From: Hyphomicrobium sp. NDB2Meth4
GTDB taxonomy: Bacteria; Pseudomonadota; Alphaproteobacteria; Rhizobiales; Hyphomicrobiaceae
Length of the DNA stretch: 64,000 nt
Assembly (NCBI RefSeq): GCF_900117445.1
Contig: NZ_FPEJ01000001.1
Coordinates: 424,501-488,500 of the forward strand
Reading direction: 5' to 3'
The position numbers were made by a program, and so were the translations under genes. Below are positions 1 to 9,719 of the stretch, piece by piece. Each line of letters opens with the position of its first letter. Position 1 is the stretch's first letter. A model generated the notes under the pieces. The model saw only the letters and a program-made list of their open reading frames with translations. It did not search any database and was not told where the DNA came from.

Positions 1-503
1 ACGGTCGCCGCATCCGGCATATCGACCAGCCTCAGGTCTTCGACCACGATCCAGCGCGGATCGAGCACGACCGTCTCGCCGCTGCGGGCGAGGTCATACG
101 CGCGATTGCCATCCACCTTGATCGCCGAGAATGCGGGCGGCACCTGGCTGATCTCGCCAGTAAAATCGGGCAGCACGTTCTCGATGTCTTCCAGCGTCGG
201 CAGCACGGCCGACGTGCGCACCACCTGCCCTTCCGCGTCGTCGGTATCCGTCTCGGCACCAAACCGCACCGTGAAGCGATAGGCCTTCTCGCCATCGACG
301 GCGAATGGAACGGTCTTCGTCGCCTCGCCGAGCGCGATCGGCAGGATGCCGGTTGCCAGTGGATCGAGCGTGCCGGCATGCCCGGCCTTTTGCGCCCCGA
401 ACAACCGGCGCACCGCGCCGACAGCCTGCGTCGACGTCATGCCGACAGGCTTGTCCAGCACCACCCAGCCATGAACCGGGTTTCCCTTCTTGCGTCGTGC
501 CAT
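1..503 (-). CDS. truB: tRNA pseudouridine(55) synthase TruB (3' part outside window)
   Basis: TruB converts U55 to pseudouridine in the T-loop of tRNAs. The window holds only the N-terminal 167 codons; the reading frame runs off the left edge. Near residue 20 is the KPVGMTS segment, and [12 protein letters not shown] (about 41-52) carries the catalytic Asp at about residue 47. The ATG at 503 follows the rbfA stop by 6 bases, so truB is co-transcribed with rbfA at the 3' end of the rimP-nusA-infB operon. Codon use and spacing are normal. Identification is secure from the motif and the context; nothing can be said about the C-terminal PUA-like part. Confidence 0.96.
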   Translation of the reverse strand, partial: MARRKKGNPVHGWVVLDKPVGMTSTQAVGAVRRLFGAQKAGHAGTLDPLATGILPIALGEATKTVPFAVDGEKAYRFTVRFGAETDTDDAEGQVVRTSAVLPTLEDIENVLPDFTGEISQVPPAFSAIKVDGNRAYDLARSGETVVLDPRWIVVEDLRLVDMPDAAT

Positions 504-509
504 CGGGGC

Positions 510-911
510 TTAGTCCTTATCGACATCCTGGCGGACCTTCGGGCTTGCGAGCAGCGCATCGATGCGGCTCGCCTCCTCGAACGTCTCGTCGCGGCGGAAG
601 CGCAAGTCGGGCGCGAACTTCAAATTCACCGCTTGTGCAATCTCTCCGCGGATAAAGCGCTTGTTGCGATCCAGCGCTTTCAGCACCGCGTCGGTGTCGG
701 CGTCACCCAGCGTCACGATGTAGACGGTCGCCAGCTTCAAGTCCGGCGACAGCCGCACCTCCGGTACCGTGATCACATGCGCTGCGATGATGTCGTCGTG
801 AATTTCGCCACGCGCTAGCAGTTCCGCCAGCTTGTGCCGAACCAGTTCGCCAACGCGGAGCTGACGCTGGGATGGGGGCGCTGAGCCCCCCGTTTTCTTT
901 GATCTCGTCAC
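510..911 (-). CDS. rbfA: 30S ribosome-binding factor RbfA
   Basis: RbfA is a small KH-like protein that binds the 30S subunit during 16S rRNA maturation and in cold adaptation. The protein has 133 residues, a normal family length. It has the typical beginning ([19 protein letters not shown], about 14-32) and the characteristic central part covering the predicted RNA-binding fold ([14 protein letters not shown] near 52-65, then [14 protein letters not shown]-like near 79-92). It lies 189 bases after infB and 6 bases before truB. The infB-rbfA-truB order is conserved in alphaproteobacteria. Confidence 0.96.
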   Translation of the reverse strand: MTRSKKTGGSAPPSQRQLRVGELVRHKLAELLARGEIHDDIIAAHVITVPEVRLSPDLKLATVYIVTLGDADTDAVLKALDRNKRFIRGEIAQAVNLKFAPDLRFRRDETFEEASRIDALLASPKVRQDVDKD

Positions 912-1059
912 GAATTCAATCCATCTGCCATGACGGGATTGGACCGCCTGATGGCATCACAAAACGTAAACAGGTCGGCCCGAAGGCCCAGGGAGCAAGG
1001 CGGCCCGGCGGTCTTGGCGAAGCCGAGCAAAGCTCGAACCGCCGCCTCGCGGAGCGCGA

Positions 1060-1081
1060 CCGTTCGCCGGTTGGCGAACGG
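1060..1081 (-). other. Perfect hairpin downstream of infB
   Basis: A perfect 9-bp inverted repeat (CCGTTCGCC / GGCGAACGG) with loop GGTT lies 19 bases after the infB stop in the 189-base infB-rbfA gap. No T-run follows on either strand, so it is not a classical intrinsic terminator. It may be a processing or mRNA-stability element that separates infB from rbfA-truB. The rest of the gap (912-1059) is GC-rich, with smaller palindromes such as GAGC-AAA-GCTC and no evident ORF. Confidence 0.5.
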
Positions 1082-1100
1082 ATCTGCGCACCTGAGCGGC

Positions 1101-3872
1101 TTAAAGCGACCGCGTCACCGTCTCGATGTTGAAGCACTCGATCTGGTCACCCGCCCGGATGTCCTGATAGTTGGCGAAGGCCATGCCGCATTCCTGACCG
1201 GCGGGCACTTCCTTCACCTCGTCCTTGAAGCGCTTCAGCGTCGAAAGCGTACCCTCGTGGATCACCACGTCGTCGCGCAGCAGGCGCACCTTGGCACCAC
1301 GCTCGACCTTGCCTTCGGTAACGCGGCAGCCGGCAACCTTGCCGGTCTTCGAGATGTTGAACACCTCGAGGATTTCCGCCTTGCCGAGGTAGACCTCGCG
1401 GATCGTCGGCGCCAGAAGGCCCGACATCGCTGCTTTCACGTCATCCACGAGATCGTAGATGATGCTGTAGTAGCGGATCTCGACGCCGTCGCGCTCGGCC
1501 AGAGCCTTGGCCTGCGCATTGGCGCGGACGTTGAAGCCGACGATGACAGCCTTCGACGCGTTCGCCAGCGCCACGTCGGATTCGGTGATGCCACCGACGC
1601 CCGAGTGCACGATCTGCGCGGCGACCTCATCGGTGCCGAGCTTGCGCAACGAACCTGCAATCGCCTCGACCGAGCCCTGCACGTCGCCCTTGACGAGCAG
1701 CGTGAAGTCCTTGCGGCCCGTCTCCTTCAGCGACTGCATCATCTGCTCGAGAGTACGCGGAGTGCCAGCCGAGCCCATCGTGTCGCGGCGCTTGCGCACG
1801 CGATAATCGGTGATCTCGCGGGCACGGCCTTCGCTTTCGACGACGGCGAACTGGTCACCGGCTTCAGGCGCGGAGTCGAAGCCGAGGATTTCGACCGGAA
1901 TCGACGGACCCGCCGACGGCACGTTGGCGCCGAGTTCGTCGATGAGAGCGCGAACGCGGCCCCACGCCTTGCCCGCCACCACGATGTCGCCGACCTTCAG
2001 CGTGCCGCGCTGAACCAGCACGGTACCGACCGGACCACGGCCGCGTTCCAGCTTGGCTTCGACCACGATGCCTTCGGCCGACCGGTTCGGGTTGGCCTTG
2101 AGATCGAGGATTTCTGCCTGCAGATGGATCGCCTCGAGCAGCTTGTCGAGGTTGGTGCGCTTCAGTGCCGACACCGGCACGTCTAGCGTCTCACCCGACA
2201 TGCTTTCGACCACGATCTCGTGCTGCAGCAGCTCTGTCCGCACGCGTGTGGGATCGGCCTGCGGCTTGTCGATCTTGTTGATCGCAACGATGATCGGCAC
2301 GCCGGCAGCCTTGGCGTGATTGATGGCTTCAACCGTCTGCGGCATGACGCCGTCGTCGGCGGCAACCACGAGAACGACGATGTCCGTCACCTTCGCGCCG
2401 CGGGCACGCATGGCGGTGAACGCCTCGTGGCCCGGCGTATCGATGAACGTCACCTTGTCGCCGCTCGGCGTCTTCACCTGATAGGCGCCGATGTGCTGCG
2501 TGATGCCGCCAGCCTCGCCAGCCACCACGTTGGTCTGGCGGATGGCGTCGAGCAGCGACGTCTTGCCGTGGTCGACGTGACCCATGATCGTAACGATCGG
2601 GGCGCGCGGCTCGAGATGACCTTCGTCATCCTTGTCGCCGATGAAACCGGTTTCGACGTCGGCTTCCGACACACGCTTGGGCGTATGGCCGAACTCCTGC
2701 ACGATGAGCTCCGCCGTATCGGCGTCGATCACATCGTTGATCTTGTGCATCGCGCCTTCTTTCATCAGGTACTTGATGATGTCGACGGCGCGTTCCGTCA
2801 TGCGGTTCGCAAGTTCCTGAATGGTGATCACTTCGGGGATCACCACTTCGCGCACGATCTTCTCACGCGTCTGGGGAATGCCCATCGCCTTGAGCTTCTC
2901 GCGCTCACGCTTGCGCTTCAGCGAGGCAAGCGAACGCTCGCGCTGCTTCTCATCGAAAGCGTTGTTGATCGTCAGCTTGACGCGCTCGCGACGCTCGTCC
3001 GGCTTCGGAGTAGGCGTGCGCGCCACACCGGCGACCTTGCGGTTGCCCTTCGCGGCACCGCGACCCTCGTCCTCCTCGGCAGCCTCCGGACGCGCCACGC
3101 GCTTCGGCGCTTCCGGTTCGGGCTTGGCCCGCACCGGCATCGGGATGTCGATCTCGCGCGGGCGTCCACCCTCACGAGGCTGCAAGGCAGGATTGTACGA
3201 CGTGCGCGGACGCTGTCCGCCATCGTGCGGGCGCGGCGGACGTTGAGATGCCCCACCGGGACCACCCCGCGAATCTGGGCCGCGTGAATCCGGACCACGA
3301 TCTCGCTGATACTGCGGACGCCCTTCCGAACGGCCCTCCGGCCGGCTGGCCGGAGCCCGTGCATCAGGCGCACGTGTTGCAGCCGGAGCAGGAGCAGGAG
3401 CCGGCGGCGCAGCGGGCGCTTCCGCCACAGGCGGCGGCGGCGGCGCGGCTTCTTGAACTGGTGGCGGGGGCGGCGGAGGAGCAGCCGCCGCTTCGGCAGC
3501 AACGCGCTCGCGTTCCTCACGCTCGACGTCATCGCGTTCACGCGCTGCCGCAAGTGCGCGGGCCCGAGCATCACGCTCTTCGTTGGAAAGTCCGCGGCCG
3601 ACGGCCGGCGTCGCTCTCTCCACTGGAGCCGCGGGGATCGGTCGACGTGCGACCGGCGCCTCGGCCACCGGAGCAGCGCTCGCGACCTCTGGCTCTCCAC
3701 TGCCGGGGCCGGAGAGCTTGCGTGTCTTGCGCTTCTCGACGACTACCGACTTCGAACGGCCGTGGCTGAAATTCTGTCGGACGTGGCCGCTCTCGACGGT
3801 CCGCTGCAGCGACAGCGGCTTGCGCGCGCCTCCGCGGAGCGTCTTGTCGGTGTTGTCCTTGGTCTCTGTCAT
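1101..3872 (-). CDS. infB: Translation initiation factor IF-2
   Basis: IF-2 is the GTPase that positions fMet-tRNA on the 30S subunit and promotes subunit joining. The protein has 923 residues. Its long N-terminal part is basic, then Ala/Pro-rich (about 60-330), with an IF2_N domain just before the G domain. The G domain has the G1 motif GHVDHGKTS at about 427, DTPGHEAF and NKID, followed by the beta-barrel and C-terminal domains. An open frame extends 62 codons further upstream, but I place the start at the ATG at 3872 ([12 protein letters not shown]), preceded by GAGAAGAGC and fitting the family N-terminus. It lies 41 bases after ylxR in the rimP operon. Confidence 0.96.
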   Translation of the reverse strand: MTETKDNTDKTLRGGARKPLSLQRTVESGHVRQNFSHGRSKSVVVEKRKTRKLSGPGSGEPEVASAAPVAEAPVARRPIPAAPVERATPAVGRGLSNEERDARARALAAARERDDVEREERERVAAEAAAAPPPPPPPVQEAAPPPPPVAEAPAAPPAPAPAPAATRAPDARAPASRPEGRSEGRPQYQRDRGPDSRGPDSRGGPGGASQRPPRPHDGGQRPRTSYNPALQPREGGRPREIDIPMPVRAKPEPEAPKRVARPEAAEEDEGRGAAKGNRKVAGVARTPTPKPDERRERVKLTINNAFDEKQRERSLASLKRKREREKLKAMGIPQTREKIVREVVIPEVITIQELANRMTERAVDIIKYLMKEGAMHKINDVIDADTAELIVQEFGHTPKRVSEADVETGFIGDKDDEGHLEPRAPIVTIMGHVDHGKTSLLDAIRQTNVVAGEAGGITQHIGAYQVKTPSGDKVTFIDTPGHEAFTAMRARGAKVTDIVVLVVAADDGVMPQTVEAINHAKAAGVPIIVAINKIDKPQADPTRVRTELLQHEIVVESMSGETLDVPVSALKRTNLDKLLEAIHLQAEILDLKANPNRSAEGIVVEAKLERGRGPVGTVLVQRGTLKVGDIVVAGKAWGRVRALIDELGANVPSAGPSIPVEILGFDSAPEAGDQFAVVESEGRAREITDYRVRKRRDTMGSAGTPRTLEQMMQSLKETGRKDFTLLVKGDVQGSVEAIAGSLRKLGTDEVAAQIVHSGVGGITESDVALANASKAVIVGFNVRANAQAKALAERDGVEIRYYSIIYDLVDDVKAAMSGLLAPTIREVYLGKAEILEVFNISKTGKVAGCRVTEGKVERGAKVRLLRDDVVIHEGTLSTLKRFKDEVKEVPAGQECGMAFANYQDIRAGDQIECFNIETVTRSL

Positions 3873-3913
3873 GCTCTTCTCGTTCAAACTCCGAAATCCC
3901 GGTTTTGCGGCCT

Positions 3914-4555
3914 TCAGGATGCACCCATACCGCACCGGTAGCGCCGTATGCGCTCGGCCTCGCTCAGTACCCGCTTCGTGGCTCCGCCTTGTATGAGGCC
4001 AGCATGTACCACATTTGACCGGCCCATGGCCAAGCTCAATTGTTCGATGGTGAGCCAATCAACAATGGGGGCAGATTGGCCTTTATCCCCTTGAATCGCC
4101 GAAAACTTGCGGTCCAACTTGCGTCGTCCCTCGGCAGTTCCGTCCGCGCCATGCACAAGTGCAACGGCTCGGCCACCGCCGAGAAGCTTCTCGACCTTCT
4201 CGGCTCCAGTGGAGACGAGACCTGCCTTGTTGGCCAGCGATAGCGCGTTGGAGAGACGACCTAAAAATAGGTCGTCAATGCGCTTAGGCAAGTCCTCGGG
4301 GACGCTCACCTGCCGTTTCAGGCTCTTGGCGAACGAATTCGTCTTGACCGCAGCCTCGACTGCCGCCCGATCGCACTTCACCCAAACACCACGGCCCGGC
4401 AACTTGCGGGAAAGGTCCGGAACGATCGTACCTGAAGGGTCGACGACGAAGCGGATCAGATCGTCTGGCGCCAGCTCTTCGCGCGTGACAGCGCAACGCC
4501 GGAGCGAGCCCCGCGCTTCACCGTCTTCCGCGTCTTCGAGCAATTCAGCGCCCAA
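3914..4555 (-). CDS. ylxR: YlxR/DUF448 family protein fused to an L7Ae-like (YlxQ) domain
   Basis: This 213-residue protein joins two RNA-binding modules that are separate genes in Firmicutes. The N-terminal YlxR (DUF448) domain, about 15-95, has RRCAVTRE and the basic [10 protein letters not shown] motif. The second is an L7Ae/YlxQ-like domain (about 100-180, [21 protein letters not shown] then [14 protein letters not shown]). The fused form between nusA and infB is common in alphaproteobacteria. YlxR homologues bind RNA and have been linked to RNase P modulation in Firmicutes; the role here is inferred only from operon membership. Confidence 0.9.
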   Translation of the reverse strand: MGAELLEDAEDGEARGSLRRCAVTREELAPDDLIRFVVDPSGTIVPDLSRKLPGRGVWVKCDRAAVEAAVKTNSFAKSLKRQVSVPEDLPKRIDDLFLGRLSNALSLANKAGLVSTGAEKVEKLLGGGRAVALVHGADGTAEGRRKLDRKFSAIQGDKGQSAPIVDWLTIEQLSLAMGRSNVVHAGLIQGGATKRVLSEAERIRRYRCGMGAS

Positions 4556-4587
4556 TCCGATCCCTTTCTCGCCGCCAACATCACCGT

Positions 4588-6240
4588 CTAGCCTTGGCCG
4601 GCGGCATCTTCGCCGCCTTCGGCTTCAGCCACGGCCTCACCTTCGACCGTCTCTTCGACAGCCGGCTCTAGGTCTTCCGCTTTGATCCAACCGGCCAGCA
4701 CGCGCGCCGACATGATCATGTCCTCGGCTTCCTTCCGGCCGATATCGAAGCTCTCGAGTACGCCTTTGTGACGCACGGGCTCGGAGTCCTTCTCCTTCTT
4801 GCGCTCGGTCCAGCCGACGAGATCGTCGGTCGCGCAATCAGCCAAGTCCTCCAGCGTCTTGATGCCGTTCTCGCCCATGGCGACCATCATCGCCGTGTTG
4901 ACGCCGCGCACCTTGGCGATGTCATCCACTACGCCCAGTTCGCGCCGCTTCGCATCTCGGTCGGCTTCCTGCTTGTCGAGATACTCGCGCGCACGCGTCT
5001 GAATTTCGTTCGCCGTGTGCTCGTCGAAGCCTTCGATGTGCGCGATTTCGCCAAGATCGACGTAAGCGACTTCCTCGATCGAGGCGAAGCCCTCAGTCAC
5101 CAGCAGCTGAGCGATGACCTCGTCAACATCCAGCGCTTCCATGAGCATGTTCGAGCGCTCGGAGAATTCCTTCTGCCGACGCTCCGACTCTTCCTGCTCG
5201 GTGAGGATATCGATGTCCCAGCCCGTCAGCTGCGATGCAAGCCGCACGTTCTGTCCGCGACGGCCGATGGCCAGTGAAAGCTGGCTCTCCGGCACCACAA
5301 CTTCGATACGGTTGGAGTCTTCGTCGAGCACCACCTTGGTGACCTCGGCCGGCGCCAGCGCATTGACGATGAAGCTGGCAGCATCCGGGTTCCACTGGAT
5401 GATGTCGACCTTCTCGCCCTGCAGCTCGTTCACCACCGCCTGCACGCGGCTGCCGCGCATACCAACGCACGCGCCCACCGGGTCGATGGAGGAATCCTTG
5501 GAGATAACCGCGATCTTGGCGCGGCTGCCCGGATCACGCGCGACCGATTTGATCTCGACGACACCGTCGTAGATCTCCGGCACTTCCTGCGCGAACAGCT
5601 TCGACATGAACTCGGGGCGGGCGCGGGACAGGAAGATCTGCGGACCGCGCGGCTCGCGGCGCACGTCGTAGATATAGGCGCGGATGCGATCACCATAGCG
5701 CACGTTCTCGCGCGGGATCATTTCGTCGCGGCGGATGATGCCCTCGGCCCGGCCCAGATCGACGATCACGTTGCCGTATTCGACGCGCTTCACTGTGCCG
5801 TTGACGATCTCGCCGATGCGATCCTTGTATTCACTGAAGTGACGCTCGCGCTCGGCTTCGCGCACCTTCTGCACGATCACCTGCTTGGCGTTCTGAGCGG
5901 CGACGCGGCCAAAATCGAGCGGCGGCAGCGGCTCAGCGATCAGATCGCCGACCTTCGCATCCTTGTTGCGGCGCTGCGCATCATCGAGGTTGATCTGCGT
6001 GGCGTCATTCTCGACCTCGTCGACTACGGCCAGCACGCGCGAAAGCCGCGCTTCGCCGGTCTTGGGATCGATCTCGCAGCGGATGTCGTTCTCCGCGCCG
6101 TAGCGCGATTTGGCCGCCTTCTGGATAGCGTCTTCCATCGCCTCGATGACGATCTTGCGATCGATCGTCTTCTCACGGGCGACAGCATCCGCGATCTGCA
6201 GGAGCTCGAGCCTATTGGCGCTGATCCCAGCCATTGCCAT
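4588..6240 (-). CDS. nusA: Transcription termination/antitermination factor NusA
   Basis: NusA binds RNA polymerase and nascent RNA to control pausing, termination and antitermination. The 550 residues match the family: an N-terminal domain ([16 protein letters not shown], about 12-27), an S1 domain (about 135-200, with [16 protein letters not shown]), KH domains ([23 protein letters not shown]-type segment, and [20 protein letters not shown] near 320), and C-terminal helix-hairpin-helix acidic repeats (about 360-530). It starts 4 bases after the rimP stop. ATG codons at 6240 and 6234 are both possible starts. Confidence 0.96.
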   Translation of the reverse strand: MAMAGISANRLELLQIADAVAREKTIDRKIVIEAMEDAIQKAAKSRYGAENDIRCEIDPKTGEARLSRVLAVVDEVENDATQINLDDAQRRNKDAKVGDLIAEPLPPLDFGRVAAQNAKQVIVQKVREAERERHFSEYKDRIGEIVNGTVKRVEYGNVIVDLGRAEGIIRRDEMIPRENVRYGDRIRAYIYDVRREPRGPQIFLSRARPEFMSKLFAQEVPEIYDGVVEIKSVARDPGSRAKIAVISKDSSIDPVGACVGMRGSRVQAVVNELQGEKVDIIQWNPDAASFIVNALAPAEVTKVVLDEDSNRIEVVVPESQLSLAIGRRGQNVRLASQLTGWDIDILTEQEESERRQKEFSERSNMLMEALDVDEVIAQLLVTEGFASIEEVAYVDLGEIAHIEGFDEHTANEIQTRAREYLDKQEADRDAKRRELGVVDDIAKVRGVNTAMMVAMGENGIKTLEDLADCATDDLVGWTERKKEKDSEPVRHKGVLESFDIGRKEAEDMIMSARVLAGWIKAEDLEPAVEETVEGEAVAEAEGGEDAAGQG

Positions 6241-6244
6241 GGTC

Positions 6245-6847
6245 TTATTCCTCCTCGATGTCCGTCACCGGTGCTTCGGCACCATCGGACAAGGCGTTGC
6301 CTTTCTTTGCGCGGCGTAGAGCCTCGCGGATCAAATCATCTGTCAGCACCAGCCGCGCCTCACCAACGAGGTCCACCGGAATGCCGATCACGTTCTTGCC
6401 TGCAGCACCGAGATCGACCTCGATGCGCACTTCACCGTCCTCGAAGCCCTCGAGAATGCCGCGGAAACGCCGGCGCCCGTCGATCAGCTCCTTCACCTCG
6501 ATCTTCGCCTCATGCCCGGCCCAATCCTCGAAATCGGACGGACGCACCAGCGGTCGATCTAAACCCGGCGACGAAACCTCGAGCCGGTATGCACCCACGA
6601 TCGGATCATGCACGTCGAGTAGCGGCGAGACCTCCTTGGATATGGTCTCGCAATCCTCGATCGTCATCGTCCCGTCGGTCCGCTCGGCCATGATCTGCAG
6701 GGTCGCGTTGTCGCCCCCCGAAACGACGACACGTACAAGCCGGAACCCACGGTCGCTCAGCGCCGGCTCGATGAGCTCGGCAACCCGCGCAGCAGGCCCG
6801 CTTTCGACGATGAATCGATCCGTGGAGGCGCTTTCGCCAACTTGCAT
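6245..6847 (-). CDS. rimP: Ribosome maturation factor RimP
   Basis: RimP is needed for 30S subunit maturation. The 200-residue protein has the N-terminal alpha/beta domain, the diagnostic SPGLDRPL motif (near residue 93) and a C-terminal SH3-like domain. The tail is extended and acidic (ending VTDIEEE), as often seen in alphaproteobacteria. It is the first gene of the rimP-nusA-ylxR-infB-rbfA-truB transcription unit; an intrinsic terminator for the preceding trmB gene lies just upstream (6893-6920), so the promoter should lie in the short stretch between them. Confidence 0.95.
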   Translation of the reverse strand: MQVGESASTDRFIVESGPAARVAELIEPALSDRGFRLVRVVVSGGDNATLQIMAERTDGTMTIEDCETISKEVSPLLDVHDPIVGAYRLEVSSPGLDRPLVRPSDFEDWAGHEAKIEVKELIDGRRRFRGILEGFEDGEVRIEVDLGAAGKNVIGIPVDLVGEARLVLTDDLIREALRRAKKGNALSDGAEAPVTDIEEE

Positions 6848-6892
6848 ATGCGGCTTGTCTACGGCCAGAACGCCGATCCCTTATGCCAATAC

Positions 6893-6920
6893 AAAAAGAG
6901 CGGACCGCGAGGGCCCACTC
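6893..6920 (-). terminator. Intrinsic terminator after trmB
   Basis: On the minus strand a 9-bp stem (GAGTGGGCC pairing with GGTCCGCTC, two G-U pairs, loop CTCGC) is followed directly by TTTTTG. It lies about 105 bases after the trmB stop and before rimP, so it should close the metK-trmB transcription unit and isolate the rimP operon. Confidence 0.7.
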
Positions 6921-7024
6921 CTGACAGTTGAGATGATCATGAGCCCGGAAATATTACGGGATCGTGACGGCCCGCGCAAGAGCCCGCCCACCGGGCGGCC
7001 GCGGCGCATCTCCCGCGTAATCGA

Positions 7025-7759
7025 TCAGGCCCGCCGAAAGCGCAAAAAGTAGCGCCTGCGGCCCTCTCGCTCGGCCTTGGCCTCGTACCGGGTCGGCGGC
7101 CAGTCCGCGACCCGAACGCGCCAATCCCCAGGCCCCTTGGCCATCCACGAGAAGGCGGGATGCCCCCTGAAAGCCATGAGGATCGTCCGCAGATAATCGC
7201 CGATATCGGTGCCGATGCGCAGCTCCCCGGCCGGTCGCATCACTCGCGCCAGTTCATCGAGAAGTGCGCGATTGATCAGGCGGCGCTTGACGTGGCGTTT
7301 CTTGGGCCACGGGTCGGGGAAGAGAATGAACACGCGATCAATCGAGGCGTCCGGAAGCCAACGCAGCAGCGCGCGCGCATCATCCGCACACAGGCGCACA
7401 TTTTCGAGCCCCTCCGTCTCGATGCCCGACAGCGCCTTGACGACGCCGTCCTCGAACACCTCGCAACCGATCAGCCCGACCTCGGGATTTGCACGCGACT
7501 GCCACAATAGGTGCTCACCGCCGCCGAAGCCAATCTCTAGCCACACCCGCGAGCAAGCCGACGGGAAAAGCTCTGAAACTGGCTGTGTGCACGCCGTGCC
7601 AATGGGCAACGACACCCGCGGCAGCACATCATCCAGAAGATGCTGCTGCCGCGCACTCAACTTGCGTCCGCGCCGCCGCCCGAACGAGCGCAGCTCGAGC
7701 GCGTTGACCTCAGTCTCCACCTCGGCGCCAGCGTCAGCCAACGGCCTTTTTGATCGCAT
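7025..7759 (-). CDS. trmB: tRNA (guanine-N7-)-methyltransferase TrmB
   Basis: TrmB makes m7G46 in the tRNA variable loop with SAM as methyl donor. SAM-binding motif: [13 protein letters not shown] (motif I). The family signature is [18 protein letters not shown], followed by GTDIGDY near the C-terminus. The start at 7759 ([11 protein letters not shown]) gives 244 residues and a 26-base overlap with the end of metK; the open frame continues to 7801 without family resemblance. Direct coupling to metK, which makes its cofactor, is conserved in rhizobia. The start is the only uncertain point. Confidence 0.92.
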   Translation of the reverse strand: MRSKRPLADAGAEVETEVNALELRSFGRRRGRKLSARQQHLLDDVLPRVSLPIGTACTQPVSELFPSACSRVWLEIGFGGGEHLLWQSRANPEVGLIGCEVFEDGVVKALSGIETEGLENVRLCADDARALLRWLPDASIDRVFILFPDPWPKKRHVKRRLINRALLDELARVMRPAGELRIGTDIGDYLRTILMAFRGHPAFSWMAKGPGDWRVRVADWPPTRYEAKAEREGRRRYFLRFRRA

Positions 7760-8942
7760 CGGCAAGGTCGGTCTTCTCCCACGAGAAGCCACCCTCCGCA
7801 TCCGGCGTGCGGCCGAAGTGGCCGTAGGCCGAGGTGCGTGCGTAGATCGGCTTGTTGAGGTCGAGGTGCTTGCGGATGCCGCGCGGCGACAGATCCATCA
7901 CCTCGCCCACCGCCTTCTCGAGCTGCGCTTCCTCGACTTTGCCGGTGCCGTGCGTGTCGACATAGATCGACAGCGGCTTGGCGACGCCGATGGCGTACGA
8001 AACCTGGATCGTGCAGCGGTCCGCGAGGCCTGCAGCAACGACGTTCTTCGCGAGATAGCGGGCCGCATAGGCAGCCGAGCGGTCGACCTTCGTCGGGTCC
8101 TTGCCCGAGAACGCGCCGCCGCCGTGCGGAGCAGCGCCGCCGTACGTGTCGACGATGATCTTGCGGCCCGTCAGGCCGCAGTCGCCATCGGGACCACCGA
8201 TAAAGAACTTACCCGTCGGATTGACGTGCCAGATCGTGTCCTTGTTGATCCAGCCCTGCGGCAGCGCCTTCAACACGAACGGCTCGATGATATCGCGGAT
8301 CTGCTTGGATCTCAGCGCCTCATCGATGTGCTGGTGCGAGACGACGATCTGCGTCACGCCGACCGGCTTGCCATCCTCGTAGCGAATGGTGACCTGGCTC
8401 TTGGAATCAGGCCCGAGCATTGCAGCAGGGCCTTCCTTCTTGTGGCGCGCCTCGGCAAGGTCACGCAGGATTTTGTGCGCGTAGTAGATTGGCGCCGGCA
8501 TGAGTTCAGGCGTTTCGGTGCACGCATAACCGAACATGATGCCCTGATCGCCGGCACCCTCTTCCTTGTTGGTGCCCGGCTGCAGCGCATCGACACCGGC
8601 AGCAATGTCAGCCGACTGCGGGTGCAACAGCACTTCGATGTCGGCCTTGTCCCAGTGGAAGCCTTCCTGCTCGTAGCCGATGTCACGGATCGCCATCCGC
8701 GCAACGTGCGCGATCCAATCCTTCGTCACCGTCTCCGGGCCGCGCGTCTCACCAGCGATGACAACCCTGTTGGTCGTCGCGAGCGTTTCGCACGCCGCGC
8801 GAATAGCCCACGGATCGATGCCCGCCTTCGGCCCCTCGCGATAGAAAAGATCTACGATCTCATCAGAGATGCGATCGCAGACTTTATCGGGATGCCCCTC
8901 GGAAACGGATTCGCTTGTGAACAGGTAGGATTTGCGTGCCAC
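7734..8942 (-). CDS. metK: S-adenosylmethionine synthetase
   Basis: MetK makes SAM from methionine and ATP. All hallmark segments are present in 402 residues: [14 protein letters not shown] (about 11-24), the [12 protein letters not shown] hexapeptide region (about 131-142), [20 protein letters not shown] (about 280-299) and a C-terminal HFGR motif. Length and order are typical. It lies downstream of a phrR-type regulator and a strong palindrome (8998-9025). SAM from this gene serves the neighbouring TrmB and MiaB. Confidence 0.97.
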   Translation of the reverse strand: MARKSYLFTSESVSEGHPDKVCDRISDEIVDLFYREGPKAGIDPWAIRAACETLATTNRVVIAGETRGPETVTKDWIAHVARMAIRDIGYEQEGFHWDKADIEVLLHPQSADIAAGVDALQPGTNKEEGAGDQGIMFGYACTETPELMPAPIYYAHKILRDLAEARHKKEGPAAMLGPDSKSQVTIRYEDGKPVGVTQIVVSHQHIDEALRSKQIRDIIEPFVLKALPQGWINKDTIWHVNPTGKFFIGGPDGDCGLTGRKIIVDTYGGAAPHGGGAFSGKDPTKVDRSAAYAARYLAKNVVAAGLADRCTIQVSYAIGVAKPLSIYVDTHGTGKVEEAQLEKAVGEVMDLSPRGIRKHLDLNKPIYARTSAYGHFGRTPDAEGGFSWEKTDLADAIKKAVG

Positions 8943-8997
8943 TCAGTTGCCCCGTTTCTTCGGTGTTTGGCTCGAATTCGCCGGGGTTTTCTCAAGC

Positions 8998-9025
8998 TTT
9001 GCGCGCCCGGTCAAGGGCGCGCAAA
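8998..9025. promoter_or_regulatory. Perfect 11-bp palindrome upstream of metK
   Basis: TTTGCGCGCCC / GGGCGCGCAAA with a 6-base spacer lies 56 bases upstream of the metK start and 68 bases after the xre gene. The minus-strand spacer is TTGACC, so CTTGACC sits in the centre of the palindrome and could be a -35-like element. No T-run follows. It could be an operator, a terminator-like hairpin of the regulator gene, or a leader structure. I do not recognise a known SAM riboswitch consensus. Confidence 0.5.
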
Positions 9026-9092
9026 GCGCGTCACGCTTGCAACGGCGTCCTTAACGTCGCTGCCCAAATGCATATCGGCAAAGCTGATTTGC

Positions 9093-9563
9093 TTATTCGC
9101 CTTGGGCCTGTTCGCCGGCGAAAGCGCGCACCAAGTCCACGATCGAACGGCGCACCCGAGGATCCGTGATCCGGGCAAAAGCCTTGTTGAGCTCCAGCCC
9201 GTCGCGGCTGCCTAGGAACTCGGCAGCGTAGCTCTCAGCCGGACGCTCGGCAAAGCCTGCAGCGGCTCCGTCCATGCCCGACATCACCAATTCCTCATAG
9301 AAGAACTGCACCGGCACCCCGAGCACCTGGGACAGGTCGAAGAGCCGGCTGGCGCCTATGCGATTAATGCCCTTCTCGTATTTCTGCACTTGTTGGAAAG
9401 TGAGCCCCAGGTGCTCGCCGAGTTTTTCCTGGCTCATTCCCAGCAGCATGCGGCGCAGACGCACGCGTCCGCCCACGTGGACATCCACGGGGTTGGCGCG
9501 CCGCGAGCCACGCTCTTCCACCACTTCTGTTTCGTTGTCGCCCAGTGTGTTTTCTCTCGACAT
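9093..9563 (-). CDS. XRE-family transcriptional regulator, PhrR/PraR type
   Basis: A 156-residue protein with a Cro/CI helix-turn-helix at about 28-85 (RVRLRRMLLGMSQEKLGEHL then FQQVQKYEKGINRIGASRLF). The C-terminal part has the VPVQFFYEEL segment seen in rhizobial PhrR/PraR regulators. In Sinorhizobium the phrR gene likewise lies between lnt (actA) and metK, and was described as low-pH induced; PraR homologues repress surface attachment. I took the ATG at 9563 (MSRENTLGDNE) rather than the upstream extension to 9635, which looks non-coding. Targets are unknown; the metK palindrome is one candidate. Confidence 0.88.
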   Translation of the reverse strand: MSRENTLGDNETEVVEERGSRRANPVDVHVGGRVRLRRMLLGMSQEKLGEHLGLTFQQVQKYEKGINRIGASRLFDLSQVLGVPVQFFYEELVMSGMDGAAAGFAERPAESYAAEFLGSRDGLELNKAFARITDPRVRRSIVDLVRAFAGEQAQGE

Positions 9564-9719
9564 GCCGCATACCTTAACTGTCGATATTAGTTGTTTTTGC
9601 GCGCTTGACTCGCGAGATGGTTGCTTTGCCCACACCCTGCGAGGCGCTCTTTTGGTCGAATTGATCCGACCACATATCTATGACCGCTGCCCCCCGCCAG
9701 AACAACAGCCAAATTGTCT

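Noticed and set aside
930-3287. Long plus-strand frames antisense to infB (418 and 355 codons)
   Set aside because: infB is certain on the other strand; the antisense products are His/Arg/Asp-rich and lack motifs.
8943-9092. SAM riboswitch upstream of metK
   Set aside because: The gap contains a strong simple palindrome but I cannot trace the pseudoknot pattern of SAM-II or SAM/SAH classes; a covariance search would be needed, so it is listed only as a palindrome.
7209-9215. A 668-codon plus-strand frame antisense to trmB and metK
   Set aside because: It covers two certain minus-strand genes and its translation shows no family resemblance; a GC-bias shadow.
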